Positions 1 through 13,239 of a DNA stretch of 64,000 bases are shown one piece after another (position 1 is the stretch's first letter; each line of letters opens with the position of its first letter). The notes under the pieces were generated by a model. The model searched no databases and was not told the DNA's origin. It saw nothing but the letters and a program-made list of their open reading frames with translations. The position numbers were made by a program, and so were the translations under genes. Where the stretch lies: NCBI GenBank assembly GCA_013399875.1, contig VXAZ01018985.1:1290693-1354692 (forward strand), given 5' to 3'. The stretch comes from Gymnorhina tibicen (Eukaryota; Chordata; Aves; Passeriformes; Artamidae).

Positions 1-3000
1 GGTGACAGCACAGGATCTGGCTGGAAAACCCATCCCATGGAATACAAAAGAAGCTGTTTGCTTATGGAAAGACTGTCCTGTAATGATTTTCTTGAACCTA
101 TAGTGCAGAGATACAAATGCATGCAAACATGCAGATTGGAGAGTAGCACAAGTCTCACTAAAAACTGCCCCTAATTTTACAACCTAATCTATCACTGATC
201 ATGACTATGGCTTTCTGGGCTACTTCAGGTACCATGTCTGTGATTTTTACTTACTGTGTGTGGTTAGAATCAAATGTCTTTGTTCACTTTAGGATGTCAG
301 AATGTTAAGATGTAAGTTACTATTTTGTATTATTTTAATGTATGTAATTTTGAGAAAACCCATTTACTGAACCCTGAATATTACAGCCATCTTTGACATG
401 AGTTAGTGGGACTTCATTGTTGAGCTAATGCAAGCCCATTTCCAAAATGAGATTTTGATGTAAGGGGTTTTTTGAATTTGAAAAAACAACAACTTTGCAT
501 GATTACTCAAAACAAACACTGATGCAGATGCTTTGTCATAGTCACATTGTGCTTTCTATTCACTGAAAACACACATTTCCTTCTAGTGTGGAAGGAATAC
601 AGCAGATGTGCCTGTTCAGAGCCTGTTGGGGCACTTGGAGCCCCACAGCCTCACCACACTGCATGCTGATGGAAATATGGGAAGATAAGATAGCCATGGG
701 CTAGCTCCTCCTTCTTCAGCTCTGCAGAAACTGCTCTGTAGCAGTGGCAGAGCCAGATGCTGCACTCTCTTCTGAGCCACGCCTTTGCAGAGCCCATGGA
801 TCATGCTGGCATGAAGAAGCCCTTGGCAGTTAAGTTTCAAAAGTCCTCTGGGACTGAGGAGAAGGCAAATGAGCCAATACTAATACAGAGGACTGTGGCC
901 CTCTTGAAATTCATTTGTACTTAAGTGAACTTCAACCCAGGTGAAAACAAAAATTCCAGAGATTTTGTTTTCCACAATGGGGAAAAGACAGGCCTTCTTT
1001 AAGGCTTGCTTTGCCTTTACCAGGCATCCCTTCCCCATATTTCCCTCTGTACCTCCACATCCCATTTACCTTCTCCCAGTTTTCTTCCCATAGAGCTTTC
1101 TGTGTAGGAAAAGATGTAAGTTACTGAAACAGACTTTGAAAACAATGAGGAGGATGAAGAGTGGAGAATGAACTTAAAGGCTACAGTAGTCCTAAGACAG
1201 CTTTATTTCCTGCTGGTTAACTGAACCTAACTGTCTAATTTTTGTGCAGTCAGAAGTTCAAACCCTGTTATTCAGATGATTTGGCAGGATACTGATGTTT
1301 AAGATGCTGAACTTACACCTACCTTCATAAGAGGCCACCAGAGACACATATAATTTCTGATTTTCATGTAAGCGTGGGAGTCATGCAAACATCAAAAGTT
1401 TTAAATTTTTTAAGGCAGCCCCACCAGGAACCATTCTGCTATCCGCTGTCTCCTGTACCCATTGGAAGCAAAAAAGACTGTGGAAATTCAGCTATGGGAT
1501 GATTTGAACCAAAGTAATTTTCCTGAATGTGGACTGGATGGAAAAAGAGAATAGGCTTTCAGCAAGCATCAGGAGGAAAGCAGCAAGACCAGGAGGAAAT
1601 AACCTTCCTTATTTGGCTCACCTTACCTGCTTGAGAAGTGTTGTTGGTTTTGTTACATACCTGCACCTTGGGGCAAACAGTTTCTTTCGACTGGCATTGT
1701 AGCAAGCTTGGCTCTGTCATCTCTTACAGAAAAATCGGGTTTACTTTTAACTTAGGACTCCTGTTAGAGTAGTAGTAAGGATTCTTCATGTATCATTCTA
1801 GGTCTGATCCTATCACTAATTTTCCTGTTCTCAAGAAGAATCCCTATCCCCTGATCTATCACATAGAGTCTTATATGAATGATTTAGGAAACAAAACCTT
1901 GAGCTCTGGAGTTTTTGAATGGGTGGATTTGCCTCCCATGGTTTAGTGCTCACGGTGTGTAATGTATTTCCTTTGTGCTGTATGCCTGAAGGGTTGTGAC
2001 ATACCCTTTCACCAGGACACAAAGCCATTAAACTCTTTTTACATTTCTGAGACAGGTTACATACAAAATGGCTTAAAAAGCCAGATATTTCACTCCAATA
2101 TTTCCATTAACATGGCTTTGAAGATCCCTCCTGGTAAGCACCACTGAACCAGGATCTCAATCTCCATGCAGGCTAAAAAGCAGTGTTTTCTGGAGTCCTG
2201 ATGCACATGTCTGAAGGCCAGGGAAGCAAAAGGTGTTTTAGAGACTCTCCTCAACACAACCACCCCAGCCTTGCTGTATGTAGGTTATCTTGCCTCAGCA
2301 TTCCTGGGACTGGGGCTACCAACTCTACTAGCCTTCCATAACCTCAGCCTAGTGGAGTTTGCTTCAGGACTTCCCTTCAATAGGACATCCTCAGATTGCT
2401 GATCCTTCTCTCAGAAGTGCACGTGTAGCACTCAGGAGCTCCCTGAACTGAGCTGTTTCCTGGGTACAAAGCCGTGGTGCTTGGCTTGGTTCTGGGGCCA
2501 CGCTGGTGGCTGAAGCACCAGGGGAGGACTTGCAAGGGAGCTGGAACTTCTTCAGTGTCTTTCTAAGTGTGGGGTGGGGAGAACTGAGTTACAGATGGGA
2601 AGCTGCCAAGCCTGCAAGCAGCCCACTTTTCCTCAGCAGCATGCAGGCTTCAGCCACCACAGCAGCAGCGTGTCTGCAGCTTGGTGCTGAACTGAGCACT
2701 GGTGGGAAGTGCTTAGTTCAAGTCCTTGTGTTGAGCCCTCCAATCTCCTCTGGTGCCTCAAGCAGAGAACCCAGCAGAACGCCCAGGACTAGGCTATCAG
2801 GGGTGGCTGCTACCTCCCAGTACGCTCTTAAGGTCATCTCATCATCGCCTTGTGGGAGTATGCAGGGGTCCAGCTGAGATCTGTGCTACTTTCTGTAAAA
2901 ATGTGTCAGATGCAAACACCCTATGCCAAAGAGCTTATGAGAGGTGAGAAAGAGAGGCAAGGGATGCTGGGGAAAAAATGACCCTCAGGTGCAAAAAAAA

Positions 3001-3684
3001 AAGCCTCAGGTCACAGACCTGTTCTGTAGGAAAGCTCCTTGGGGAACAGAGCTCTCCTGAATTCTGTGCAAGTGACACCTCTGTCGGCACAGGCTGTCTC
3101 TTTGTGAGTGCTGCAGGCAATACAGGTGCTGGCTCGTGAAACAGCCCCTTGAGGGAGGATGCAAATCAAATATGATGAAATAGAATGGCAACGGTTTAGT
3201 CATTCAGCCTACTGTGTATGATCAAACAGCATCTTCCCAAGGAATGAATCATGCTACGGGTTCTGTTCCAGCACAGTAAGACTGGGTTACTAGAGCAGGG
3301 TGTGAGAGAGCTGGCTGCCAGTACTACTTTTATTTATCCAAATCTCACCATCAGCCATGTGTGTTTGAAACAGTGGCATTTATTCAGTTTTTCCTGGTGA
3401 TATCTTCAGAGGCTTCCACTGACTTAAATCTGCATCACCCTTATCTCTTTATGTAGGCTGGACAAACTCTTCCTGGTCGTGCATCACCTGGCCACGCATC
3501 ACCCACTGCCACTCGACACTGAGTGTCATTTTATTCCAAGCCATCTGGTTTTTGTCATGCTTGGAGACTAATGACATAACCTTGCATATTGCCAGTCTTC
3601 GCGATGGAAATAGGAGTTCTGCTACTGGTTTTTCTTCATCTGGACACAGCAGATCCTTTCTGGACTTGTAGCTGATCTTACATT
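1..3684. other. Intergenic or intronic DNA, no gene recognised
   Basis: Unique, moderately AT-rich sequence. All open frames here are short (at most 123 codons, at 2506-2877) and lack recognisable domains, and their composition reads as non-coding. I see no intact repeat, RNA gene or promoter. The last 250 bases contain a pyrimidine stretch ending in an AG at about 3650, which could be the acceptor of a 5' untranslated exon leading into the candidate coding exon at 3685. Confidence 0.5.
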
Positions 3685-3864
3685 ATGAAATCCATCCCCT
3701 CATCTCCGTACCGAGATTACAGTCAAATTGTTCATACTGAGCTTCTCCAGAAAGCAATTTTAGCAGAATTACCCACATGTTTTGAAAGCAAGCCATTGAT
3801 ACAGCGTCAAGGAAAGGAATGGCTGAAAATGGTTCAGGAAAAGCAAGCAATTAAGAAAGAATGG
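3685..3864 (+). CDS. Candidate first coding exon of an unrecognised gene (60 codons)
   Basis: The frame opens with ATG, has A at -3, and has an in-frame TGA four codons upstream, so this would be the true start. Sixty codons run to a strong donor (ATGG|GTAAGG, intron from 3865) and end exactly in phase 0. The peptide looks like a real soluble protein: an N-terminal SPYRDY segment (residues 7-12), a helical LLQKAILAEL segment (20-29), then a charged KEWLKMVQEKQAIKKEW tail (44-60). Composition changes abruptly after the donor to a hydrophobic stretch that looks translated by chance and stops at 3963. I cannot assign a family. Short basic-helical proteins of cilia and sperm axonemes have a similar texture, but that is only an impression. 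No matching downstream exon was identified. It could also be an exon fossil or a chance frame. Confidence 0.4.
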
Positions 3865-6101
3865 GTAAGGTATCCAGCTTTTTCTGTTTCCATCATTCAG
3901 CTGTTGTGGAGTACCTCAATCAAGAAAACAGAGACGGATTGCTACTGTGACAGCTTCCATTAGCAGACAGGCTGGTTCTTGCCATTTTTCTGGCTCAGAT
4001 ATGCATGGTTTTAACAGAACTGTAAGTCTGATATAAAATATGACATTTTTATAACTCATATAGTGGTTGTAAACTCAACCTTCATTAACCTGTGCCACTC
4101 CAAAGTGCAGATACCTTTAATGTCTTCCAGTATTTTCAAAATTGTGCTTTGAACTGATGAAGGCAAAATATTATTTAGTTGTAACTTGAGGCTCAGAACA
4201 CTAAGCAAAATAAATTGCAGGGTGCCTTTTTTTTTCTTTTTTTCTCTAGACAAAAAGAAAAAAAAAGAAGCAGGACAATCGGCTAAGGAGAAATTTGTGT
4301 TTTTATGATATGATATAAATGCAATTATGATTTCTTGTAGGGTTGGACTCTCAATCTTTGCATTCCAGTAATTAAATTAATTCCTTGCTTGTTGAGTCAT
4401 TGCACTGAGTGCAAAACCTATCGCAATTATTTTATTTAATATATATAAATATTTAATAAATATTGCAAATACTTATTTACGCCATAAATATCAGAAGAAT
4501 CAATTTAAGAGAAAATATGATGCTGTGAAGGCTGTAGACAGTATCTTTTAAAACTAATCATTTCATATAGACTAGAAAACCCATTTTATAGGGTCTGAAA
4601 ATCAAACACACAGACTCATTCATTAGTTAGTTTATATATATGTCTATACATAAAAAAGTATACGTGTGTGTATATATATAGATATATAAAGCTTTATTTG
4701 TATAAGTTTATTGGTTGGTTCTGAGCAATTCCCACGTATTTAATGTACTTAACCCAAAGCCAAATATGTGTAACTGCATCTTTATGCTACGCAAACACTC
4801 TTACTGGCTGCCATGACTACCGACTAAATGTCAAAATGCAAAAGACAATGAAAGGAGACAGTCTGGAAAATCCAATTTTCTTCTGGGTTTTGAATGGAAT
4901 TTTAATTTTGTGGAACATTTTAAAATAAGAATGTCTCATCAGTTTGAATAAAGGCATTTTCTTTATAAAGTTTGCTTTCTGTACACAATTGCAAATGATA
5001 TATTTACATAGATTACTTACAAAGGAAGAATTCCTATCCTTGCAATAATACAATGGGACACAGATTATAATGGTGTTAATTAAAAATAGTATTTTAAATC
5101 TGAATGCCAGAACAAAACAAGCTCCTAATTAATAACTTCTGAGTTTCCATATAAAACTGTTTGATACTGGAGTTTGCCTGTTGACATAAAGCATCAGAGT
5201 AACACAGTTCCATTATCACACCTCCTTGGGTTTAAAGCAAAATCTTCCACTATTATGAGTTATGTTGTATGGCTTAATTCCCCTTTTTCATAGCAAAGCC
5301 TATAGAGATGTAAATGTTTTTATACAATTTTAAGTCTACTCAGTGGGGTATATGTGGGAGCAAGGGTCTGTATTTAATTATGAGATATTACAAAGGACTG
5401 AATTTCGGGGTTTAGAGAAATGTACTCCCTAATTTAACATAGTCTCCCTATGTAGGAAGCCTATCAAAGGCATGCGTATCTTTGGAGAAATCCTTTGATT
5501 CAAAAATAATGTCTTCAGGTTTTGAAGGACTTTGAAAGCAATGCACAGAGTAAGAAAAAATGACAGCAACTCCCTCATCAACCATGTTGATACAAAGCAG
5601 ATTCTGTAAAACTCATCTTTTCGCTTGGTGTTATCTGCTAACAAGTGGGCAGCAGAATGACTAGAAGAAGTATCTTTTGGCAGGTCACCAAATCCAGAAA
5701 CTGGGGCTACTGTGAAAATCTATTTTTACAGCATTGAAAAACATAGGATAATTTTCTGTTAGTCTTCTCCTAAAAAAAAAAGTACAAATGCCCAAGTGAG
5801 TTTTCAGATGATGGGTTCCTAAACCCATAACTGTCAGTGCTGAAGGATGAAGTGTTAACAACCAAAATAGGAATGGATACTGGGGAAGTGACTTTTTTAA
5901 AAAAACAAATTTGCAGAAATAAATTCAGCTTGTGTAGGTAGGCTCCAAAAGTCTCACAAGGAAGAGTTTGGGTTTGGAGGGTTTTTTTTGCTATTTCTTC
6001 AGTCTTTCTTTTAAATGGTCCAGGTCTGGAAGACAGAGAAAGGAAGCAGAGGTGTGCGTGAATCAGCAGGAGGGGCTGGGTTCACCATTGATTGAAGGTG
6101 T
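3865..6101. other. AT-rich non-coding DNA (possible intron after the 3685 exon)
   Basis: No coding exon recognised. If the 3685 exon is real, this is its first intron. It includes very AT-rich patches at about 4425-4480 and 4630-4690, the latter an alternating TA/TG tract. Remaining open frames are chance frames rich in Ile, Phe and Lys. Confidence 0.45.
4628..4688. repeat. Imperfect (TA)n/(TG)n low-complexity tract
   Basis: An alternating pyrimidine-purine stretch made of TATATA runs interrupted by a GTGTGTG block. It is a degenerate dinucleotide microsatellite with no link to a gene. Confidence 0.6.
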
Positions 6102-6250
6102 TTGGTGCTGTGGAGCTTCACCTGAGGTACTACATCCATTCTTGGGCCCCCCAGTTTAAGAGGGATGTGGAGGAACAGGTGAAGGTCCAGTAGAGGGCTA
6201 TCAGGAAGGTGAGGGATTATCGGGCAAAGAGGTGGCTTAAGGGACAATAA
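6102..6250 (+). mobile_element. CR1 LINE fragment (reverse-transcriptase-end region, plus strand)
   Basis: The sequence follows the avian CR1 consensus just upstream of its 3' end: a block like CTTCACCTGAGGTACTACATC, then CATTCTTGGGCCCCCCAG, then the region usually reading as a run of Gln/Arg codons near GGTCCAGTAGAGGGC. It is diverged and broken, truncated on both sides, and lacks the CR1 3' tail, so it is a dead fragment. Family assignment is from memory of the consensus. Confidence 0.65.
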
Positions 6251-8243
6251 TATTAGGTACTCAAGATTAATGAAATGACAGAATCAAACCCTTCCAGATG
6301 ACACACATCTGTCACTCTGTGGCTTTCAGATCTTTCTATGTGATCTTTACCTAAACAATCTATGCAGTCACTACTACTAATTACCAGATTGATACCTCTA
6401 CTATTGTATCCTGCTATGACTTTATGCACATATACAAACATTTCATTGCCTCCGTAATGAAAATAATGATACCTCTCAACAGCGTATTGCTAAAATCTAT
6501 CACGGTCGGGCACAGACTATAAATATTATTGAGTATGCTAACCAGAAGGTGTATAAAATTAACAAGAAAAAAAAAGGAAGATAAAGAATGACAGCCTCTT
6601 CTTGGAGACCATGCTGATGGTGCAAAGAAATTAGTCTATTAGTCAGAACTGATTAAATTGGCTGAGAGGGAACATTTGCTGGTGGGATACTTTTATTACA
6701 ATTGATGCAACAATAAAACTAGAACAAGAGCCACTGACTGCAGTGAAGTGACCTGTGTTTTAAGTAGCTTTGCTCAGATTTGCATAATAGAAGCACTTTG
6801 ATTTTTGAAGATGTAAAATTAATGCATAAATGTCTATGCTATAACAATTTATATGGACTTTTGGGAATGTGACTGCTCTCAATTAATTCTTTCATGACCC
6901 ACCTCTCTTTTTCATCTTTCTCTTCTCCTTTCCTCTTTTTTACTGTTTTTCAATTTAATGGCATTTTTCCTATCCCAAAATATTACTGAAAATATCTAGA
7001 GTACATTTGCTCTGTCAGTCTATCTCTCTCTCTGCAGCTGTCTCTGTGTCTCTATTTTTTCTGCAATACTGGCCTCCACTTAGAAGAAAATCTTGATGAA
7101 TTCAGAGACACTGCTCTGCTACTAAATTAACCACATGAGGAGCTGATCCCTGCAGAGATGTTCCACTGATTGTGGGTGTAAGGGTGTTTGTCTCATTTAG
7201 AATAAAAAAAAATGATCTTGCAATAGCGAGATTTTCAGGGCACTGTGCACCAGCATCAACAATCTGTCATTAATGGCAAATCAGAACTTCTTTGTTGTTC
7301 AGCCCGTCCTTTATAACAGACTCATCAAACTCCCAGAACTGGATTGTCCATCGAATTTTTAATATATTCTAAAAGTAGCAGGAGTTAGATAAATCCAAAT
7401 GTCAATTTGTAACAGCCTAATCTGCCTCTTTCATTATATGATCAAGTTCTTTTTCCAGTATTAAAAAAAAGTTCTTTTTTCTGCATCATGAAATTCTCCT
7501 CTTTTTTTTAGTGTAGCTGGCTCTTACATGACTTTTTTTAAATAATAAAGGAGATATTTCCTCCTAAGTTGATGCTTTGGGAGATTTAAAGCAGGAAAAA
7601 TAGGTTCATCAGATGTAAATCAGCATGAGTCTACTACACCCATAGATTTCCACTGGTTTAGGATCTAATTCTGGCAAGACAGGTGTTCCTGGCCTTTGCA
7701 CGTCTTAGCCACTTAAACGTGCAAACACAGTCAGCCGTTGCTATTTCCCATCTTCCACTGCATTAGAAAATATGTCCTTCCACTGAACATCATATTGTCA
7801 AACTACAATTTGCTCTACAGTCTTCTTGGCTGGAAGGTTGCCTCTTGCTGAATTTTGGAGAAGCTTTTAGCTAAAAACATTTCACTATTTCTGTGAAGAT
7901 GACTAGGGAAAAATACATGCATATGGTAAACTAAACAAGTGGTTATCGCACTTGTTTGAAAGGTTCTAGTGCTTTGTGCCAGGGAATCATTCTTCATTTG
8001 AAAAATCTGTCCAGGCCTGGCCATGGAATAAGTTAGTGAAGTATCAGATTTCAACCTTCAGCCCTGTCTGAGAGATACAAATCCAAGCTTTACAGCCAGT
8101 TTCTCTCAAGCCACTTTGTGCTGGATTCTGATTCCATGTGGGCTGAGAGTGATGCTGTGGACCAGAGGAGCACTGGAAATCAGAAAAAAAAAAGAGGAAA
8201 CAACTATCCTATGGTCTCAATTCCTCCCCTTCTGGCCTCACAG
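6251..8243. other. Unique non-coding DNA
   Basis: No gene, RNA or clear repeat. A pyrimidine-rich CT tract lies around 7020-7058. A long pyrimidine run ending in CAG at 8241-8243 resembles a splice acceptor. Confidence 0.45.
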
Positions 8244-8284
8244 AAGTGTGAAGGACTACAAGAATGAAGCAGTTGTACGAAGAG
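8244..8284 (+). other. Possible 41-bp exon with good splice signals
   Basis: A pyrimidine-rich stretch ends in CACAG at 8243, and a donor GAGAG|GTGAGT begins at 8285. Only one of the three frames is open across the 41 bases; it encodes about 13 residues (SVKDYKNEAVVRR) with one spare base at each end. It does not continue the phase-0 frame of the 3685 exon: in that frame it would hit a stop after seven codons. It may be a microexon, a non-coding RNA exon, or chance. Confidence 0.2.
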
Positions 8285-10389
8285 GTGAGTGCTGAATCTG
8301 CATCGTGGAAGTAATTGCCAAGAGCAGACAAATTAAAAAAAAATAAAGAAGGAAAACCAAGCAGGTGAAGTCAGTCAGGGAATAGGAAGATTGAAACTAG
8401 ATCAAGAATGACCGTAACAGTCGGTTGACTGGATAATGAAACTAGGTTGAGAAAATCAGGGAAAGGGTACCAAGGAAATGGATGAGACTGGAAATCAGTA
8501 GGTGGTGGGGATGGAGTAGATGGGAAATTGATTAGGATGGCAGATTGCTCACAAGAACATTGAGAGTCATCTCAAATAGAAATCCTCCTAACTGCTATCT
8601 CAGACTTTCCCCTACATGTAAATGACATTAAAGACTATAAAAATAGTAGAGTCACAGTTCAGGGACAGACTGGGGTGCATCTGATATAATACTCTTTTTC
8701 CACAATACTTTTTCTTAATTTTGTTTCAATCTTGGAAATTTTATTTGTATAACTACATAGAAACGTACTAAATATAATTTTGCAAACTTCACATTGTAGA
8801 TTACCTGTTTGCTTATCTAAATGCCTTGCTTTTGCTGCATGGGTTCAGTATTTGGTCTTATTGCAATTTTTTAATCTTGACAGCCCCATTCACATCTTTG
8901 TGCAGAAACCAGGATGCCAGCAGACATGAGACCTCTTGAACAGCACTGGCAAACTATGCAAACTAGTAATTACAATTTTGCAGAGGACTTGAAAGTACCT
9001 CTGTCATGTTTAATCCTGTTTTTCAGGCCCCTCACAACAAGAAGGTGAAATACTTTACACTGTTAATCAAATGCAGTATGATTCTCTGAGTAAGATATTT
9101 CCCTTCTTAATGTTTCACTACAAAAATAAAGTGAATGCACTTCAAAATGGAGTAACTGGAATCATCAATGCAATTTAAGATAAATACCTTACTGTCACTT
9201 TTCTTAAGAAGTCATTATTGATATTTTACTTGGAAAATGATGATATTTAGACTTAGAACATCATTTCCCAGCAAGAAGTTATTTGCCTTGAGAACATTAT
9301 TGTTGACAAATATTAAATATTTAGGTTTTAAAATCAGGAATCAGGGCTTCATTCCTACCTACAGTATATAATATTGAAAGCTCTCTAACTACAGTCTGGA
9401 CAACATCAAAAAATATCTGAGCACATAGAAAAGACATTATCTTAGGAATAGCTCTTTGTATTACATCTACATAATAAATTGAATAAACACCAGTACCTGG
9501 AGACAAAGTATATTCAAGATATATAAACATGACTTGAGTGACATTAGCTGCCCTTTTCTTTCACATGAATAAAGTAAGCAACAAATATATTAAAGTAGTT
9601 AATAGACTAATAAAATGGGTTACAGGAGTGAATTTCACTTCCAAAAATGTCTTTGGAAAACTATATGGAGATTGATTCATGCATTTGTTTTAAGATTTCC
9701 TAGGCACATGCAACATTTCTTACAGCTCCATCCAGGTAACCGGAAGATTTGCAGTACAAAAATAGTAGTAAACAAAAAATGTAATTTTTGCTACTCTTAT
9801 GTAGCAATGTTGCTAAAAAAATTTTAGTGCATCTTTGACATGGCTGTGGTCTCCACAGTCTTTTGAAAAAGAAAAAATAATAACCGTGATAACATTAGTC
9901 ACTCCAGGGAGCTCTGTCAATGAAATGACATCAAGAGGCAACCTAGCGGAAACCAGAGGATGAATTTGAACATGTATTTATCAGAAATCTTAGTCCAAAA
10001 GGACAATTTCTGTTTTCAATCATTTTGAAAGCATCAAAAATAGCATCAAGATCAAAAGTTATAGCTACTTATTGACTAGTGAATATATTTAAATATAAAA
10101 ACCTTAAGCATTAAAAGGCACTTCCTCTACCTTCAGGTAAAGTGAATCTTAGTTTAAGGTAAATTCTTAATTTTTAGAACTCTGTGCCAGTCAGTAGTAT
10201 AAAATACACACATCACTATTTTTTCTTTACCTAAGAAGTTCCCTAAGGATTATAAAAAAGTAGCTCAGTAGCATAGAATGCTAATGCAGCTTTAGTAGGT
10301 AAGTTGCTCTGTTTCCTAATCTGATCAGTATGGATTTTGGCAACTTCTATAACATCAGAGCATGGTTACATATTTCCACGCAATGGAAC

Positions 10390-10482
10390 ATAACCTCACA
10401 ACCCAGCTCTGAGGTAAGTACCCAAGATTATCCCCATCTTAATGCAGAGAAAGTCAGGTCATAAAATGATTAACCTACAAAT
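10390..10482 (+). repeat. Ancient MIR/CORE-SINE-like fragment
   Basis: The order of blocks resembles the MIR consensus: CTCACAACCCAGCTCTGAGGT, a short spacer, ATTATCCCCATCTTAATG, GAGAAAGTCAGG, then a block like the usual TTAAGTGACTTGCC region. Divergence is high, as expected of a repeat older than birds. Orientation follows the usual MIR reading. Confidence 0.45.
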
Positions 10483-13210
10483 CCAGTAAAGGAACTAGGA
10501 GCCTAAAATGATGCTTAAGAAAACTCAGGTTTCTAAATGGAAAATCTGGATCCTAGAAATTCCTACACAGATGAGGAGAGGTCATGAGAATACATGAGAA
10601 GAAACACAATTTGTGCTCTTCAAATCGGTGTGCATTGAAGGGTGCTAGATTTTGGACAGGCAAGGATGGCTCCGACTTGAAGTGTTTAATCCACTGACAC
10701 TGGGAATTGTGTGTTCTTCCAGCTCACAGCAGTCCTCTGAAGAATCTGTGTAGCCTGTTTCCTGGGAGCATGTGGCACACATAGATAGCACAAAGTTCTT
10801 CACAAAGGGAGGAACAGCCACCGTTTTCTTTTAAAATGCAGCTGAGGAGAAACGCTGCTGATCCACTTACTCCTGCCCTTTGGAACAACTGCCTACAGTG
10901 ACACCTTTGGCTGGGAAGTGCCAGAGCTGGGGTCAAACTCTCAGAAGCAGGAAATTCAAGCCAAAGGGTCCTAACTGCCACACAGACAAACTCATGTTCT
11001 GTTTTCTGCTCCCACAACTGTGTCTATTCTGCCATATCATGCAAAATCTAGTGATGCTCCTGGGATCCCCAGTTCCTAGGTGTAGGTCACGTTCCCTCCT
11101 GTGTGCTCTCTTGTCCTCCCTCTAGCATGATGTTCTTCCCATGGGAGAGTGGAAAGAAGACACAGCTTGGTGGCCCTGGTGTTCTGTGGGGAGGGAGGAC
11201 ACACAGGGACAAGGGCCACCACATGCCAGCACCACACCTGGAGGCCAACCACCGGCTGTTTGGCTCAGGGGCAGGAGTACACCCATTGCCACCTCTTCTT
11301 CTCCACCCACCACAACGGGAGAGACCAAACCAGGGCTTCTCTGTGGCTGTGGGTGAAGTGCCCAAGGGACAGCTGAAGTCTCACCATTCGTCCCTGCATT
11401 TTCCTCTGGGTCACTGAAATATGAGTACATTCACTCTGGGCAGACCTCGACCACAGCCAGAGGTGCTGACCTCTCCCAACGTGCTGTGGAGGTACAGTCA
11501 TGTTTGTATCTCACCACAGGTGCTTTAGAGTTTACTAACCCTATCCTCAGTCACCTCTCTAAACTAAACTACCTGCTTGGGGCAAAATTGGTGAAAAACT
11601 CCTAACAATCCTGTTTTGTGATTATGTGTGTGAAGGATCACAACCTCTCCACACAATAGCTGCTACAGCAGTGATAGGTTTTCTGTATTGGAATGAATGC
11701 ATAAATCAATTTATTCATGAACTGCTTGGATTTCACAGCTATACCTTAGAAAGAATAACAACATTTCGAAATATATTCAGCAAAGCCTAATGTTTTGTGC
11801 AGATGCTGTGCACCAGTTTAACTGCACATCCTGGCAGAAATAGCTTAAATTCACTTCACTGGTTAAATTATGTATTAGCAGACAGGAAAAAGAAAAATAT
11901 AAGTGGAAGAGAAAATGAAGGAATTTCAGATCAGCTTTGTATGCTGGTATTTCTCAGACACGTGATGTCGTAAGTAGTTCCCAGGAGCCAGCATTTCTGC
12001 ATCAGTCCATTTTTTTTTGGACTCAGGATGCAGGTCCATGTGGATTGAGGTTTCCAAAGAATTTTTGTCCATTTTTGAAAAGTGCTGAGCAACTGGAGGA
12101 ATAGGTACTTTCTGCACTGCAGTCATGGGTATGCAGCACCTTGCAGGACTGAGATACCTGTCCTGGCTAGAACTGCTGGCTGACATTCACCGTGGGGACC
12201 CACGCTTCCAAGTGGGATCAACAGTACTTTTAAACTGAATGAAAACCAACAACACCTCAGACTGTATCCATAGAATAGTGTGAGGGTTGTGTGTAGCCTA
12301 GAAAGAATTGTGAATAGCAGCCACTCCTCCAAATCAGCTGCCAGTTTCTGTGTCCCCATAGGCTAAAGACCAGCTGATTGTGATGAGGCCAGTGGCTGTA
12401 CTCCATTGGCTCCAGTGAGGCAAGACTCATTTGCAAAGTTGGTTCATCTATCATTCATTTTATGGATAAATGCTGAAGAAGACATGTTCTCTACAAGCCA
12501 GCTGAGGATGGCAATAGTTTTTGTTTATAAAGGTGACTTGTATGGAGAACTGACAGCGGATTTTTTGAAGGTAGTTACTGCAGAGGTAAGCAAGCACTGC
12601 TGCTTCATGATGTAACATTTGCTCCTCCTCTTGGGCAGAACTACTGAGAGTGCCAGAATAAAGGGTTTTGAAGCCTGATAACCTAAGTTGAAAGGCAAAT
12701 TCAAACTCCCTCTCACCAGCCTGTGAGAAGGCTTGCTGGAGGACTTCACTTCCAGTGGCGGTGTTGCCCACTAGTCACAGGGCCAGACGCCACCCCCAGT
12801 CCCTTATGTTCAGCTTTTTTGCTGTACCAGCTTTAGCAAAGCTTTTAGTGAGTTAATTTTCCAACTATATAAATTATGTGGTGTGACACCATTTTTGGGT
12901 GCCTACTTTAGGACTCCTAAGGCTTGTTATTTTTCGAGCATCTCTTTGTTTCTTTTGTCTGTGAACTAAGAAGGTAGTTAAATTAGACCTACATGAAAAT
13001 GCTGCACAGGTCAAGTATTGCCCAGACCGATCTGTCACGGGAATCTTCTGCTCTCTGTGTTTTAGACTACAAAGTAATGCTGACTTCTCACTGCAAGCAA
13101 TTAGGAGAATTAATTAGTTAGTATTGGATAGTCTTTGAAGGCTAAAACACTATCTAAATATATTGCTGCATGTGAGTGCCCCATCTCTCCTTTGTAATGA
13201 GGTGGGATTT

Positions 13211-13239
13211 TTTTCAAATTAATGCTATTAATTTGAAAA
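13211..13239. repeat. Perfect 13-bp inverted repeat with 3-bp loop
   Basis: The left arm TTTTCAAATTAAT (13211-13223) and right arm ATTAATTTGAAAA (13227-13239) are exact reverse complements around GCT. The arms hold paired ATTA/TAAT homeodomain-type cores. The arms are AT-rich, so a chance origin is plausible. Confidence 0.8.

Noticed and set aside
11087..11501. Cluster of 71-104-codon frames on both strands
   Set aside because: A local GC-rich patch gives several open frames at once; none has a signature or splice support.
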